Of a DNA stretch of 64,000 nt, positions 1 through 13,149 are shown in pieces. Under the pieces are notes generated by a model that was not told the origin of the DNA, searched no databases, and saw only the letters and a list, made by a program, of their open reading frames with translations. Every line of letters starts with the position of its first letter. The stretch's first letter is position 1. The stretch covers positions 34,233,841-34,297,840 of the forward strand of contig OV884009.1 in NCBI GenBank assembly GCA_930367205.1. The letters are read 5' to 3'. The stretch comes from Acanthosoma haemorrhoidale. Lineage: Eukaryota; Arthropoda; Insecta; Hemiptera; Acanthosomatidae. Both the position numbers and the translations under genes were made by a program.

Positions 1-917
1 AGGAAGGCTGACGAAGAGTGCGAGAGCCACATACGCTCAGGACATGATTGGAGAAACTGCCCATTGCCAGGATTCCCACTGTTGCACATTTATAGGAGGT
101 CACGAGGCCACTGCCGTTTCAGTCTCCGAGGAGGATTATAGGGATGAGTGGAGCAGTGCAATGACTGTGCTACGGGATTAGGGTGGTTGGATAGGTTACT
201 ATGGAATTTCATGAATTTTGAAGGGATGAGTTCAAGAATGTAGGGTATATTAAGATCATTATGAAGGGTTTTGTTGCTGACGTAATAGGGGGCATTTACT
301 ATTGTTCTCAGGACTTTTGATTGAAAGGATTGGATGCACTTGATGTTCGACTTTTTTGCTGTGCCCCATAGCTCTATTCCGTATGTCCAGATTGGCTTAA
401 GTATAACTTTGTAAATAAGTAGTTTATTTTCTATTGAGAGATGGGATGTCCTTCGAAGTAGTCTGTACAGTAGTCCAAAGCGTCTGTTTAGTTCTTGTCT
501 TTTTAGCCTCGTGTGTGGGTTCCATTTCAGTCTTTTGTCGAGATGGAAGCCTAAATACCTTACTGTCTCAGACACGGGGAGAGGAATCAAATTGAAAAAG
601 ACTAGCGGACAGGACTTGCGGCAGAGGGTAAAAGTTATGTGGGAACATTTTGCTTCATTGACCTTGATTCGCCATTGGTTGCACCAATACTCGATCTCAT
701 CAAGGTGTTTTTGGAGGTTTTGGGATGCTATATCAGGGTCTGAGTGGGATGACAAGACTGCAGTGTCATCTGCAAATGTTGCCAAGAAGGTATTGGGGGT
801 AGAGGGGACATCAGCGGTGTATAGGTTATAGAGGATGGGACCCAGGACGCTGCCCGGTGGAACTCCTGCTTTTATGGGATAGTAGTTAGAATATTCTAAA
901 CCACAGCGGACTTGGCT
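1..917 (-). mobile_element. Jockey-like LINE family A, copy 1: reverse transcriptase fragment
   Basis: An open frame read leftwards and ending near base 90 encodes the second half of a non-LTR retrotransposon reverse transcriptase. Visible marks are GVPPGSVLGPILYNLYTADV (palm motif B region), the catalytic box FADDTAVLSS, then YLGFHLDKRLKW and a thumb ending in SNKTLHNDLNIPYI. This order is typical of Jockey-clade ORF2 proteins. The endonuclease and the first RT motifs are missing, so the copy is 5' truncated; similarity to the other copies stops near base 917 (GCGGACTTGG), and the few codons beyond that are flanking DNA. Bases 1-90 continue into the 3' tail and the element runs off the window edge. 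The frame is unbroken over about 275 codons, so this is a fairly young copy. Confidence 0.85.
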
Positions 918-2046
918 TAAATGGAAAAATAAAAGCGCACAACGATTGTCTTTCGTCTGTCTGTCTGTCCCAAACACTATAATTTAATTAACTTTTCAAT
1001 GCTTTCCTGCTATTTTTAGCTTTCATAAAGCCGGCATTCCCACGAACCTGTAAGCTGATGGTAAACAATGAAAAAAAAACCCGTAAACATTGTTGAATCC
1101 AACACTGTATTGTATTCGTTCTTAGCGAGGCTTAAAACTTTTTTGATTGTTGATTGTAAATATTGGGAATAGTCTGACTATGTAAATAAATGTTTGTTTT
1201 TGTGGTTTTAAACGTAGTAAAATGTTTGTTCTTTAATTTTATAAAATGAGCGTATTATAATTTGTTAATAATAATTACTCTCCTTTATAATCAACAATTT
1301 TATTTATGAAATGATCTATTGATTAGTACGTTTCGGTGATATTTCTTCATTATTGTCCATCAAAGTTTCTAGCATTTTCCGAAGATTGAATTTATGTCGC
1401 GTATCAAATTTTGAAGTTAGTAGGTATAAACTGAGATTTAGGATTTTGTAATCAATGGTTCAAATTAAAACATGATTTCAGAAACAACTGAATTAGCCAT
1501 TATTCGCCCTCTTTAGTTTACAATTGTACTATGTTTTTGCGTACTTATCACCTGGTGCGGAAGATTACACGAGGTTACAGACAGGTACTTGGATGTTTGA
1601 CAATGACAATGTTTGACAATGCTTACAATGAATGAACTGTGCCTCTTTCATTTCTTCTGAATACAATATTAATGTTAGTAAATTGTAGCATACAATTCAA
1701 ACACGTTGGCTTACCATTAAAAATAGAATTTGAGAATCCTTACACGAAATTAAATATAATTCAATCCGTAATTATCTCTCTTATCGGATATTGGTCGTAA
1801 AAATGATCAGATTAATCTGAATATTTGAAGGTATATTAAAAAAAGCTCTAAGCTTGTTTAATATATTCATTTTGGCTTGAAGTGGGCCGCATTCACCTAT
1901 AATCTTCTGTACAAACACATGTATTTTATACATAAATCATGTACGTTAGCTTATTTCCAACAATACCAAAATCAAATTCATCATGTTGGTAGTAATCGGA
2001 CTTACAACAATTACTCTATTCTGTCTACTATAAGTATAGCCTGATA
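918..2046. other. AT-rich spacer, no gene seen
   Basis: I see no coding frame, RNA gene or recognisable element here. A short (CTGT)n run lies near 955-970. Confidence 0.6.
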
Positions 2047-2466
2047 ACAACACTAAACGCCCCTTATTACGTAAGCAACAAAACCCTTCATAACGACCTT
2101 AATATACCCTACATTCTAGAACTCATCCCTTCTAAGTTTATGAAATTCCACAGTAACCTATCCAACCACCCTAATCCCCTAGCGCAGTCATTGCACTGCA
2201 CCACTCATCCCTAAAATCCTCCTCGGAGACTAAAACGGCAGGACCTCGCGACCTGCTATAAATACGTGAGAGTGGGAGTCCTGGCAATGGTCAGTTTCTC
2301 CAATCATGTCCTGAGCGACTGTGGCTCTCGCGCTCTTGGTCAGCCTCCGCGGGCTCTTATCCAATGACGCGGCTGACGGAGGAGCATGGGAGACTTCCTA
2401 GGACTCCGCTTCCTCCTTCGCTCGCGAGGGAGGTTACAACCTTGAGGATTTGGGAGGTCTATGCAC
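2047..2466 (+). mobile_element. LINE family A, copy 2: 3' end only
   Basis: This stretch is the reverse complement of the region seen at 1-300 and 9957-10350. It encodes pieces of the RT C-terminus (ACGTAAGCAACAAAACCC, the SNKTLH segment) followed by the 3' tail up to GGGAGGTCTATGCAC. Many differences break the frame, so it is an old, severely 5'-truncated copy in the opposite orientation to copies 1, 3 and 4. Confidence 0.75.
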
Positions 2467-2499
2467 TGTTTGTTTCCTGCAGCATCGCTACATTATATA

Positions 2500-3093
2500 C
2501 AGGTTTTGGTTATTTTATAAAAATTATGTAATGAATAAACAAGTATAATGATAAACATTATAACTGACTGGACTAAACTGACTAATAAAGGTGATGGGGC
2601 TCACCTTTTTGATCAAACTTAAAACTAACTTAAGTAACTTAAAAGATACTAATTCTTATCCTAATTTTTCCCCGACAGTCTATTGCCATCGATGTGTGAG
2701 GGGTGGTGGGGCCATAGTGTTAAACACTGGGTTGGTTAGGTGCTGCAACGAGTCAAAAAACTTGATGTTTCTCCGACGGATGAACTTACCCACCGACGGC
2801 ACACCAAGCAACGGGTGCAGGTCAGCGTTTAACCTCTCTCGAGAGATATGTCTGACCACTTATCTCACATTTTAATTTGCTGGAGACGTTTAGCTGTATT
2901 ATCAGTCAAGTGAGTATATAGTGGTGCCGTACAGCAGAGCCGGCCGGAGGACACATGTATATGAGAGAGGTATGTCGGACCACTTTCGCATGATCCCATT
3001 CTGGAAATGTTGGAGACATTTGGCTGTATTGTCAGTCAAGTGGGTAAATAGCGGGGCACCGTACAGCAGAGCCGGCCGGAGGACACATGTATA
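2500..3093 (-). mobile_element. LINE family B fragment: RT C-terminus and 3' tail, with internal tandem duplication
   Basis: Read leftwards, this matches the last part of the full-length element at 19061-23441: the LRPALLYGAPLF thumb segment, the LHEI/VDEFI region and the CCATCGATG sequence near the ORF2 stop, then the tail hairpin AGGTGATGGGGCTCACCT at 2589-2606. The thumb coding segment occurs twice with a period of about 124 bp (2841-2964 and 2965-3093), so a short peptide ending LRPALLYG appears twice in one frame. The copy is broken. Confidence 0.75.
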
Positions 3094-5354
3094 TGAATGT
3101 ATGAATTTATTCATGAGATAGATTTATATCTCTTACATGAGCCCCGTCATTCTTCTGCGCAATTATCATTTGTCATTACGGTCATCATGTAGTATAATTA
3201 AATCTATGGCAGAGGATTTAGGGGGGAGGGCCATTGTTGCAATACTGAATCCTAGATTTCAACTTTTCCTCTTGCATTTCAGTGTTTGATCAGTGTATTT
3301 CTTTTTCAAAACCAGAAATCAAATTTTTTTACCGGTGTTTGTGTGTCCCTTGTTTAATATACTATATAAAAATAATGAAATATAAAACTACTTGATATTA
3401 TTATAGTTTTGAGTAGGATATCAAACTAAAGATTTTGACACTATTAATAATCTTTAATTTTTGTTTTCTGCCTTTAACATCATTTTCCCAACCATGACTC
3501 AGCCAGAGGTTTTTTTTTATAGGTACCTATTATATTTTTTATATTACAGTGCAGGATGTCAAATTAATGATTTCGACGTCGTGATTAATAAATTTATAAT
3601 TGATTAATATTTTTCATAATTTATCGGGGTCTGTTAGTTTCTTGTCTCACATTGTCAAGTCATTCGTCCGTATGTTCTTGTATTGATTGGATAAGGTTCA
3701 AAGTTAAATTAAAAGGGCTAATTACATCCTCTACTCTTTCTAGGGTTAATGTTAATATTAAATATAATTGAATATCAATGATATAAAAGATTAAAAACCT
3801 GATCTCACTCGTTTTTATTTTCGATTTTTTGAGTGGTTTTTCCTCGAGCTAACAAAAGAATGGATAGAAGTTTTAGTAAGTATACAATTATTTCCTCAAA
3901 GTTAGATAGTCTAGAAACTTTATAACTTATAACTCTTCGTTAGTTACAGAGTATATTTCAATTTGTCATCCTCAAATGTGCCTAGCCATCTGGCGTTGTT
4001 TATACGAACGTTGGTGAACTTGATTCCAGACCCAAATTACTCTATTTATAGCACATGTTCGTGGCTAAAATTGATCCATGAATTTCCTTCTTGTGTCAAA
4101 GAAACATGGATGTGTTGTCCAATATTTTTTTGTAAGATGATACAATTGTATAAAGAAGGGAAGATTTTAAACCCTTCAAGGCATTGAACCTTTCATATAA
4201 CAATTCGTCGCAATTGAAACATATTTAAAGTATGATTTTCTGGCTGCGACAAACTTGCAGTTATACTTGGAGGATCAGCCTGAGCCATTAGCCTAAGGGT
4301 GACAAATTCCCTGCATTATTGATAATGCATGTAAGTGATTAGCCCTGTGTGGGCAGGGTAGGATGTACGGATGAGTTAGGGACAAAGTGAGGATGGACGG
4401 GAACAGGGTAGGGACATGGTTTTCCCCTGGGATGTGAGATGAACAAGACAAGAGCTTGCGTGGGCCGGGTTGCTAGCTAGTCCCTGAAGTAAGTTCATTC
4501 TCACTGGGGTCATGAGGAATTCCGCTACCCCGGCGGTATATTTCTCATCACCACGAAATATTCTGACCCAACAATAAAAATACTTCTTTCAAGCACAGTT
4601 GATTACGTTTTTTTCTTATAATATTGTGGTTATTTATGATTTTATTCTGATTCATGGTGTGATAAGGTTTAAAGCTAGGCGCACATTAAGACGCAGGCGA
4701 CATCGGCAGGAAAAAACCGTATGGCGCAGTAAGGAAAAAACCTGTGACCCAGGTGTGAGCGCAGATTACAACGCAGTTTCGTCCCGCCTGTCTCATGTGT
4801 GTGTATTCTCACTGGTGGACTGATTTTGATTTAATTTCATAAACTGATTCGGATGCAGAAATAGACATTACATTAGTCATGTTTAATGCACAAACTACAA
4901 GAGATAATGAGAGGGAAGACAGTCTAAAGGGTGAAAGGGTTCATGGAAAGGAGGAAAACTGCTTTAGTTTAGCCTTCATGTAATCAATATGGCCAGTGCC
5001 ATTAAGCAAAGATCGCACACGTTCAGGTATTTTCAGTCACTACACTGAATCACCAACTAAAACAATAGCTTATTCTGGAAACTGTGTCTCAACTACTTGG
5101 TATGCTGTTATTCAGCTTAGTGTCGATTGGAGCAGTAGTCACGTGACGCAGTACTGCCCTGGCTTGCCTACTCCCCAATTTGCGATATGGCCCCTAAACA
5201 ATGAACCACAATAACTTGCGCTGACTCCACTTCAAATCATATCATTTACTAGCAATTTATTCTACCGTCTTAAACATATGTTAAATAAACAAAAAGCTTA
5301 ATCTCTGAACCATTGTTCATTGATAAACAAATATATGTACATGGTCTTCCCCTG
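3094..5354. other. Unassigned spacer
   Basis: No supported gene. 4280-4540 is locally G-rich and lacks a good frame; 4660-4800 is less AT-rich than its surroundings (GCGCACATTAAGACGC near 4679) and may be an unidentified DNA transposon. Short open frames at 3963-4187 and 4996-5214 show no family resemblance and no coding-like composition. Confidence 0.5.
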
Positions 5355-5500
5355 CTGTGTAGGCGGTGGTGGTGGTGTAGGTGCTCTCAACCTCCATCTT
5401 AGTCGCCATACTCCTACTTCTTCTTCTTATTCTTTTAGGAAGTGTTCTTCAGGAGTTGTGGACTCTTTGAAGTCTCAGCTGATTGAACTTTCATAACCCA
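5355..5500 (-). mobile_element. LINE family B fragment: 5' leader and ORF1 start
   Basis: On the minus strand a start codon gives MATKMEVES, close to MTTKMEVES at 62941. The preceding leader (AAAAGAATAAGAAGAAG against AAAAGAAGGAGAAAAAG) also matches that copy. Only the leader and a few ORF1 codons remain. Its order relative to 5887-6340 on the minus strand is wrong for one element, so it is a separate insertion. Confidence 0.55.
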
Positions 5501-5886
5501 TTCTTACAATTTACAATTTTAAACGTAATATAGATTCTGACAATTTAGTGATTAAAACTCAAAAACGTTTCTCTGCGCCTATTGGGGTCAACTAAAAATA
5601 TTTTAAATAAATCTTATAGAAAATTAAATCCTCAACGAGATTAACAAGTTTATTCATATTGCTTTTGTTATCCCCTTGTTACAATAAAAATGTAAAATAT
5701 AATATAGATTCTGACAAATGATTCTAATTACACTGATTCTAATTTTTTCTTTATCCTTTTTATATTGATCAAAATGGAATATGTACAATAATATATATTG
5801 AGCAGCGGTGGGATCCTTTTTACTGCAATGCAATGCATTTCAAGAAGTTTTTGTACAACCAATACTATCCGATTACTGTTAAAACT

Positions 5887-6340
5887 TTCCAGTAGTTACC
5901 TGTCTTAGCGGCGTTGTGGTCGGCCAGTACTTTCGCCTGTTCTTCCGTGGTGTAAAGGGAGCCGCCGTTATAAAAACGGGCATGAGTCTTTCTTGGTAGT
6001 GGTCGTAAGGAGCTTCCAAAACTTACGGTAACTGCCGTGTAAGCCACGTCGATGTCTTCCAATTCCTCATCAAGACCCGAATTTGCGTTATGAGAGCTTT
6101 ACTTTCTTGTTTCGGTACAAGTTATTCTTCCAATTATTGCGTAGTGCAAATATGGCGGTTTTTGTAGCATAGTCTGCTTCGGGCTAAACTTGCCAGTGTC
6201 AGCTGCATCGACGATAACCTCGGCTAGGAAAGCTGCTTGTCGATGGACTTCCTCTGTAACGCGGAGAACAGGAACCGTATGCAATTGTTGGTAAAGTGTG
6301 CTCGACTATAGTCGTACTTCGTGGGACGCGGGATCACAAC
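5887..6340 (-). mobile_element. LINE family B fragment: endonuclease end to RT start
   Basis: Two minus-strand frames match the full-length element. 6099-6284 gives HTVPVLRVTEEV (full-length copy HTVPVLRTKEEV), and 5865-6062 gives TTEEQAKVLADHNA (full-length copy TAKQQATKLADHYA). Between them the sequence is shortened and frameshifted. This is an internal scrap of ORF2 spanning the endonuclease-RT junction; both ends are truncated. Confidence 0.7.
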
Positions 6341-8587
6341 TCTTCTGTCAATTGAATATAGGTCTATAATATTGATATTGTTTAAATTTTTAATTTTTAA
6401 CGGTTGGACTCTCGCCTAATTTATCATATTAGTAACTAGATTGCGTTAGGTGTCTTTGTGCTGAGAGATTGGGCAGTTAGATTTCAATATAGATTAAATA
6501 TTCAAAATATATTTAAAAAAAAACAAAAAAAAAACTTAAATATCACAACTTGTGCTGCTTAATATCCTTCTGAAGGCAAACATTTAGATATTTCGTTAGT
6601 TTTAAATAGCTAAATAACTAAATAACTTTTTTTTAGTGCAGCTTAGTTCAAATTTCAAAAAATGGCACAGCAACATCTCATGAAGAGGCAGGTTCATCAT
6701 AGTTGACTGGTGGCGTTGAGGTGTTAGTGGGTTAGTATTAGGCGTTTCCTTTCGACTTTAAATTATGTTTTATTAACCGGATTCGTTACTTCTTTATTCA
6801 AATAAATAGCTCCTCATTTATCGTCACGAGGCTGCGTAAACCCCGAAGAATTAAAAAAACCTTGGGCCAGCTGAGATCAAACCCCTGACTCCCCAGTTAG
6901 AAGTCGGCTTGCTAACCATTGGACTACGAGGACGCTCACAATCCCGATGTGAACAAATTTTGATCGGTAATGATTCAAAAAAGACCTTGTAACTAATACA
7001 AAAATGGTGAGGGTACTGATCTCAGGTCAAACTAGTTCATAATCAAAATAAGACTACCAGAGAAGCTCATGGTCAGTGTACAACCCCGCCGAACTACATG
7101 CTAGGACATACATACAACCTTATATTGTCGGAGTTAAGTTCTTTTATTAATGGAAGGTTCTGACGTTATGAAAAAGACTATGTTGTTTTTAAGGAACGAT
7201 GAAGATTTACTTGATCACATACAACAGTATTAGATAACCTAAACACAATGTATTAGAAAAAAACAAAAATAACATGATTCGCAGGCATATTGAATTCGAA
7301 GGTTATCTATTTCTGATATATAATCAATAAACTTCATATTTGACAAGAAGAACTGTAATATAGCCTACGATGCAATACGTAAAATGGAGGTTTGAAATTG
7401 AAATAAAATTGTGATCTAGAACCATTGTAGGGGAGTCTGGCAGTGGATATTGGATTAGGATTGACGTCAACATGAAGATGTGACTTGCAGTGATTCTTTT
7501 AAGTTATGCAGTTAATGCATTTGCTAACCTCATTGGACGTACAGTGACTAAGACCGATAGGGCAAACAGGTTCTTGATATGCAGCCACTGCGCTTCAATG
7601 CTTAGTGACCTAGCCGGGCTGCAGCATCACCTCACGACTGCGCTGTAGATGCCGTAGCGAACAATAGCTCATCAGAGGAACTTTCTTAAACTAATTGTTC
7701 TTAACTTAAATTCATTAGCTAGTTTTGGTACTTAATAACCTCTAATAATTATACTTAAGTCAATTCTCAGTGGACACAACTTCTTCTATTCCTCAGTTCG
7801 AACAATGGAACCATTTTTTATTTGCAATTTGTATAACTTAACTTAATTACTTTTTATTATGAAACTTTTTTATTCTGAGTACGCGTAAAGGCGTCAACCT
7901 TATGGGTATTGGTATTTTAAAAGAATCTACTACTAGCTACTAGTACTCTTAAAACTTTTGAATGCTGTTATTAAAAAAACCTCTTTCAAGGTTTTATATC
8001 CAATTTTGAGTTATTTAAAAGGAGGCTCTAGGTCACTATTCTATCTGAAATAAACCACTCAAGTCTATTTTTAGCAAAAAGTAACATCTGTAACATGATT
8101 GGTTAGAGTGTTTTCCCACTCGATTCTTAATTTATCCCGTGTTTCTTTTACACTTCCTAAATTATAATTTGCGTTTTGTACTGAATAATAATCTGAAGAT
8201 CATTTCTTTCCACCAATGTTGTAAAATTTTATTTTTCTCCAATCTAAAAATCTCATGTGGATTCTCTGTTCAGATTATGTTCATAACCTTACATTATCGG
8301 TTTTGTGTTGGATACTACACAAATATACGATTGTTTAAAATTTATATAAGTTTTATATTTATATTATTTTAATTTACATTACAGTGTGGCTGTATCCGTG
8401 ATGCCCTGGTAAGATTCACCTTGAATTTTCTACCAGTGTTTTTTTTTCGGTCAGACAGGAAAAAGAAATTTCGTCCAAAAAATAAACGATCGCTGGTGTT
8501 GCTCAGGAGTGCGTACCACTCATACATGCACTATATGCACGATTGTCACGGCAACACAGCCACATCGCAGACGACACAGCCATAATT
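6341..8587. other. Unassigned spacer
   Basis: Apart from the tRNA-like segment at 6860-6936, I see no gene. The interval is AT-rich with poly-A runs (6510-6540). 7540-7680 is more GC-rich and unidentified. The frame at 8139-8372 is Phe/Leu/Ile-rich because of base composition and is not convincing. Confidence 0.5.
6860..6936 (-). repeat. tRNA-like SINE head (degenerate)
   Basis: On the minus strand, TAGTCCAATGGTTAGCA resembles a tRNA A box and GGGGTTTGATCTC a B box at tRNA-like spacing, with CTTCTAACTGGGGAGTC between. The stems do not pair well enough for a functional tRNA, so a tRNA-derived SINE or tRNA pseudogene is the better call. Confidence 0.5.
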
Positions 8588-8905
8588 AATCGATCTCATC
8601 AAAGTGTATTTGAAGGTTATGGGATGCTATATCTGAGTGGGATGACAAGACTGCAGTTTCATCGGCAAATGTTGCCTAGAAGGTATTGGGGTAGAGGGGA
8701 CATCAGCTGTGTATAGGTTATAGAGGATGAGACCCAGGACACTGTGGAACTCCTGCTTTTATGGGATTGTAGTTAGAATATTCTAAACCACAGCGGACTT
8801 GGAAGAACCGGTTTGAAAGGTAGGACTTTAGGATCAGGAAAAGGGTCTGTGGTAAATATCTTTTGAGCTTATAAAGCAAACCTGTGAAAAGCTTGAGCTA
8901 TGTCC
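8588..8905 (-). mobile_element. LINE family A, copy 3: internal RT fragment
   Basis: Bases 8600-8810 match 690-917 of copy 1 on the same strand (GATCTCATCAA, GTATAGGTTATAGAGGATG). The copy extends further 5' than copy 1 and reads AAFLDIAQAF on the minus strand, the palm motif A region (FLDI.QAF) of Jockey-type RTs. Small deletions and a frameshift break it. Confidence 0.7.
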
Positions 8906-9956
8906 AGAAATGCGGCAGTGCAATACTGTTTGGATTCAAGGGCTGAGGAAATGTGATCAACAACGTGACACAAATCCAGAACTCACAACATACTATCCAA
9001 GGCATCGCATAAATGATTTTATCACTCGGTTCAGAAAATGGAAGATCAAAATAATCAAAAACGCCAATAAGACAAAAAAAAAACATGTGAGCCTTGCCTA
9101 ACAGTATACATAGACAAGTAGAAACATTGATATACCTGAGACTTTGACATAGGATTGACATGGGGACCATATAAAAAGAAGTAGGCCTACGTTTAACCAC
9201 CGACTTGCACCAGTTTACTCTACATTCGAAACTACCCACATTATAACGACGAAATATAAATTGTTGATATTGAGGCGATATGAGTGGTCCTTAATAATAA
9301 ATCCTTGATTACGTCTTCACATATGTTCTACCCCCTTTTCATACTTTTGAGGGAGGGGGTTGAGAAGAAAAGGGGCATAATCGTTTTACTCTGAAATAGG
9401 GATCAGCAAATTTATCGACTAATCCATAGGCCGAGTGGATTAATTTCAGATAGCTGATGTGTGACCGTGATATTGTACAGATAGTAATTAAAAATCCACT
9501 CACCAAGAAGTGTTTCCAACCAAGTAGCCAACAGGAACACTTGCGGACACAGAGGCATGCTCTATCGTTCGCTAGCCCGGATCAGACAACTTAGCAGCTT
9601 TGCGCATCAGCATCATCTCCCCAGACCTCAACATATTAACTTCCACGTTCATAACTTATAACTACGAAAATAAATGATACAATTGAATAGTAACAATTCT
9701 TCCAGGTACAAAATACCTAAAAATATATCAGATATAAATTAAGAAAATACCTGGAATAACACAATTTTTTACGATTATTAGTTTTTCCTTTTTGTATCAC
9801 TTTACCAGAAAGTATTATACATCTCTATACTGAAACTTATTTATTGTGATAAAATTACAATCTGCCTTATTGGGAAATAAGTAATTGTGATAAATGTTCT
9901 CATTCATATTGCATTTACAATTTTCATTCACTCGCTCATTCATACAGTATTTACGG

Positions 9957-10563
9957 CCCAGAGACCTCACAAATCCATATACTTGTCACCTCCCTGGCAT
10001 GCGAAAGAGGAAGCGGAGTCTTGAGAAGTCCCCCACGCCTCTGAGAAGTCCTCCGTCAGCCGGTTAGCCTTGGGGGCTGAGGCGGTTAGAGCCAGTGGAG
10101 GCTGACCAACAGCGCAAGAGCCACAGATCCTCAGGACATGATTGTAGAAACTGGCCATTGCTATGACTCCCACTGTCACGTATTTATAGTAGGTCACGAG
10201 GCCACTGCTGCTTTAGTCACCGAGGACGATTATAGGGATCTGTGGCACATTGTCTGTTCTAGGGGATTAGGGAGGTTGGATATGTTACTATAGAATTTCA
10301 TGACCTTGGAAGGGATAATTTCAAGAATGTAGGGTTTATTAAGATCGTTATAAAGGGTTTTGTTGCTGACGTAATAAGGGGCATTTACTATTGTTCTCAG
10401 GACTTTTGATTGAAAGGATTGGATACGCTTGATTTTCGATTTTTTTACTGTCTCCCATAGCTCTATTCCGTATGTCCAGATTGGCTTAAGCTTAACATTG
10501 TTGATTAGCGATTTATTTTCTTTTGAGAGATCGGATGTCCTTCGAAGTAGTCTGTACAGTTGT
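9957..10563 (-). mobile_element. LINE family A, copy 4: RT C-terminus and 3' tail
   Basis: This aligns along its length with bases 1-480 of copy 1 and in reverse with 2047-2466. It carries the thumb region (GTTTTGTTGCTGACGTAATA) and about 150 bp of 3' tail that copy 1 loses at the window edge. Similarity stops near 10563 after GTCTGTACAG. Frame breaks throughout. Confidence 0.75.
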
Positions 10564-12358
10564 CTAGTATTAAGAGAGATTCACTGTTTAGTAGATACTA
10601 TTATCAAGGGAATTTAGTGGTTGTTTCTGTACAAAGAATTCAATGGAGTAGGACATTTTCGACTGGAGTTTGAATTTTTAAACAAGGAACGATATAATTA
10701 CTCATGACATTACTCCGTCTAAACGATTTAATGGAATAGAGTCATTCATTCGCCGTAAATCGGAACGACTATAATTAAGCCTCTAGTCATAGGTAGGAAA
10801 TTCATTCGGATTATGTAACCAGGATCTATTCTAAACACATCTGAAATGACTGTATCCTAATGTTTATGTAGGAAGGGGTTGGTAATTCCTCATGTGTCCC
10901 AGGAACAATGTTACCCCACATGTCTGTGGCCTGATTAAAATTCTGCTCAGTTCGACCTGAAATAATGATATGGTAATTGAATTTCTATAGCTTCATACAC
11001 GCCAACCAGATGGTGGGTTTGGATTGGACTGCAAGTTTTATATCGTATAATCTTAACGTCATTTTCATTTTGCTCATTTTCAAGTTTAATTTCAGTATCG
11101 AACTACTACAAGCACATTAGCTTGAATGTTTTTTATGCCTATATGTTAGCAGGCAGTCTAAGGAACTTTTCAAAACGCTTTTAGCAGTCCCTGAGTTGAT
11201 CTTGGGAATTCATTTATCCCAATATTCTATTAGACTTGAAAAGAAATGAATTTTATCTGTGGTTTAAAATCAAATTAATTTTATTTCCAGAAGCAAAACA
11301 ACTCGAGAAAGAAGCAAGTTGTTCTTTATTGGTCCACTGTATAGGAAATGCTTGTAAATTTAACGCGCGCTTGCGTTTATAATATTCGTCTGTTAAAAAT
11401 GTATATTTTCTAATCGAGGTGGCATAGTTTAAATTAGTAATCAGCACATAAAAAACATAAAAGAGGGGAAAATCATAACTTATCCAAAACTTTCCAAACA
11501 GACATAATTTTGAACACTGAATGATTGTACTAAATATACTACCGAAAAAAGGCCGATTGGAACAGATGGTGTGTAAACCTAAATTGGCAGGCACATATGC
11601 AAATTTCACTATTTAAATTAAAATTCCTTGTATTTATTTCTTGATTTATTAGAATATTCTATACCAAAATCCACAACAAAATCGCGGAATATTTTTATTT
11701 AAAATCCTGATAATATTGCCATACACACCATACAATTTGAAATTCTTAGCCTAAATCTGTAGGGAGGCTTATGATAAATAAGTTAAAAGGTATATCACTA
11801 AAAGCACCATCCTAACATTTTTTTTATTTAGTATTTTCTTGCGTACCTTTGAAGATAATTATGACCCCATTAAAACCTTCAATTCCCTGATCTAGTTGGT
11901 ATTATTTTAGTCAATTTTTTATTAGATAAGATCACTTATAGATTTTTTGAATCACAATATAATGATGATGTAATGCTGATTTGTGGTGGTCTTGGCACAT
12001 TTAATTCGGGCTCAAATTCGTTGTTAAAGAAAACATTTCTGAAATTAATGTTCGGATAGCAAATTTTTCAAAACTTACTATTAATTGGCAAAGCTATTCA
12101 ATTCTCAACATAAACCAATTTAAAGATTCGGTAATATAAAAAAACTTCATATTGACATTATGTAAACTTATTATAATATGTCTTGGATTTTTAAATTTAA
12201 ACATCAATGTATGTTATTATACCTAATTTAACATGTTTTAAAGTGTTGCTGTCATATTTATATTATAATGCAGTGTATCAAAAATGAGCTAAAGACATAA
12301 ACAATAATAATGATAAACTTAGTAAAGATGTTTCTAAACTCAGTTTCGGCCCCTAATG

Positions 12359-12396
<38 letters not shown>

Positions 12397-12637
12397 TTAA
12401 TCAAGTAACACTAATATTTAATATTGAATTCATATTGTATGAATGAGAGCATATATCTTAATTACTTATTGCCTTATAAAAGGCAGATTGTAATTATTGC
12501 ACAATAAAAGAATTTAACTAAAAAAACTAAAAAAAATATTGAATTAAATCACATTGGGCCTTGTTTTAATTCAATTTATTTTAATTGAACTCTTAATATC
12601 TATTTAGAAAATATAAATCTCACTTTTACTGTTGCAG
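10564..12637. other. AT-rich spacer with a (TA)n microsatellite
   Basis: No gene is supported. A dinucleotide TA run occupies about 12361-12392. The minus-strand frame at 11253-11609 (118 codons) has no recognisable motif and is rich in Phe and Ile as expected from composition. Confidence 0.55.
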
Positions 12638-12687
12638 TCATTCAAAAGGACCTTGAATAAGAAGGATGTTGTTCCACCTGCATACCA
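12638..12687 (+). CDS. Candidate internal exon (50 nt) upstream of the PH adaptor gene
   Basis: A pyrimidine-rich stretch ending TTACTGTTGCAG precedes 50 bases that are open in one frame only, reading SFKRTLNKKDVVPPAY plus two bases. It is followed at once by the strong donor GTAAGTATAA. This is the only convincing exon-like object between 1 and 36 kb. It would leave phase 2, while the PH exon at 36359 begins in phase 0 with its best acceptor, so the two do not join directly. A missing exon, a weaker acceptor (AG at 36377-36378 or 36380-36381, both giving the right phase) or membership in another transcript could explain it. Confidence 0.4.
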
Positions 12688-13090
12688 GTAAGTATAAATA
12701 ATTAATTATTTAATAAGTGCAGTATACATACGTGTGCCATTAGTATGGCAATATCGTGAGTCAAAACCACCATAGTTAGCATTTCTTCCCCTTAAGTTAC
12801 ATACAATTTTTCCTGCTATAGAAATGATACATAGTTTCTATAAAACAATTTATCGACACGACAATGCCTTGCATTAACGGCTATTTCAGTATTTATTTCG
12901 TAAGTACAGTTAAGGGTGGGGATTACGATTTTGATTACTTTTTCAGAGTAAGTGGCGGAAGGGAGAATTATTAATAACATTAGATTTAAGAACTGAGATA
13001 TGGATGATTACATTTATCTGAATAAATAAAGTCTCAGCGCCCAACGCACAGACGCTCGTAGACAAATTAAAATATAAGATAATCGATAAT
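12688..13090. other. Spacer between candidate exon and BEL/Pao element
   Basis: Nothing recognisable apart from AT-rich sequence. Confidence 0.5.
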
Positions 13091-13149
13091 CATATTGTTC
13101 GGGCGTACGTGGCGTACGGGAAACATCTGGTCGTCTGCTCGCCTTAAAT

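Noticed and set aside
511..831. 106-codon plus-strand frame over the first LINE
   Set aside because: It is the antisense of the RT fragment; the minus-strand protein carries the recognised motifs.
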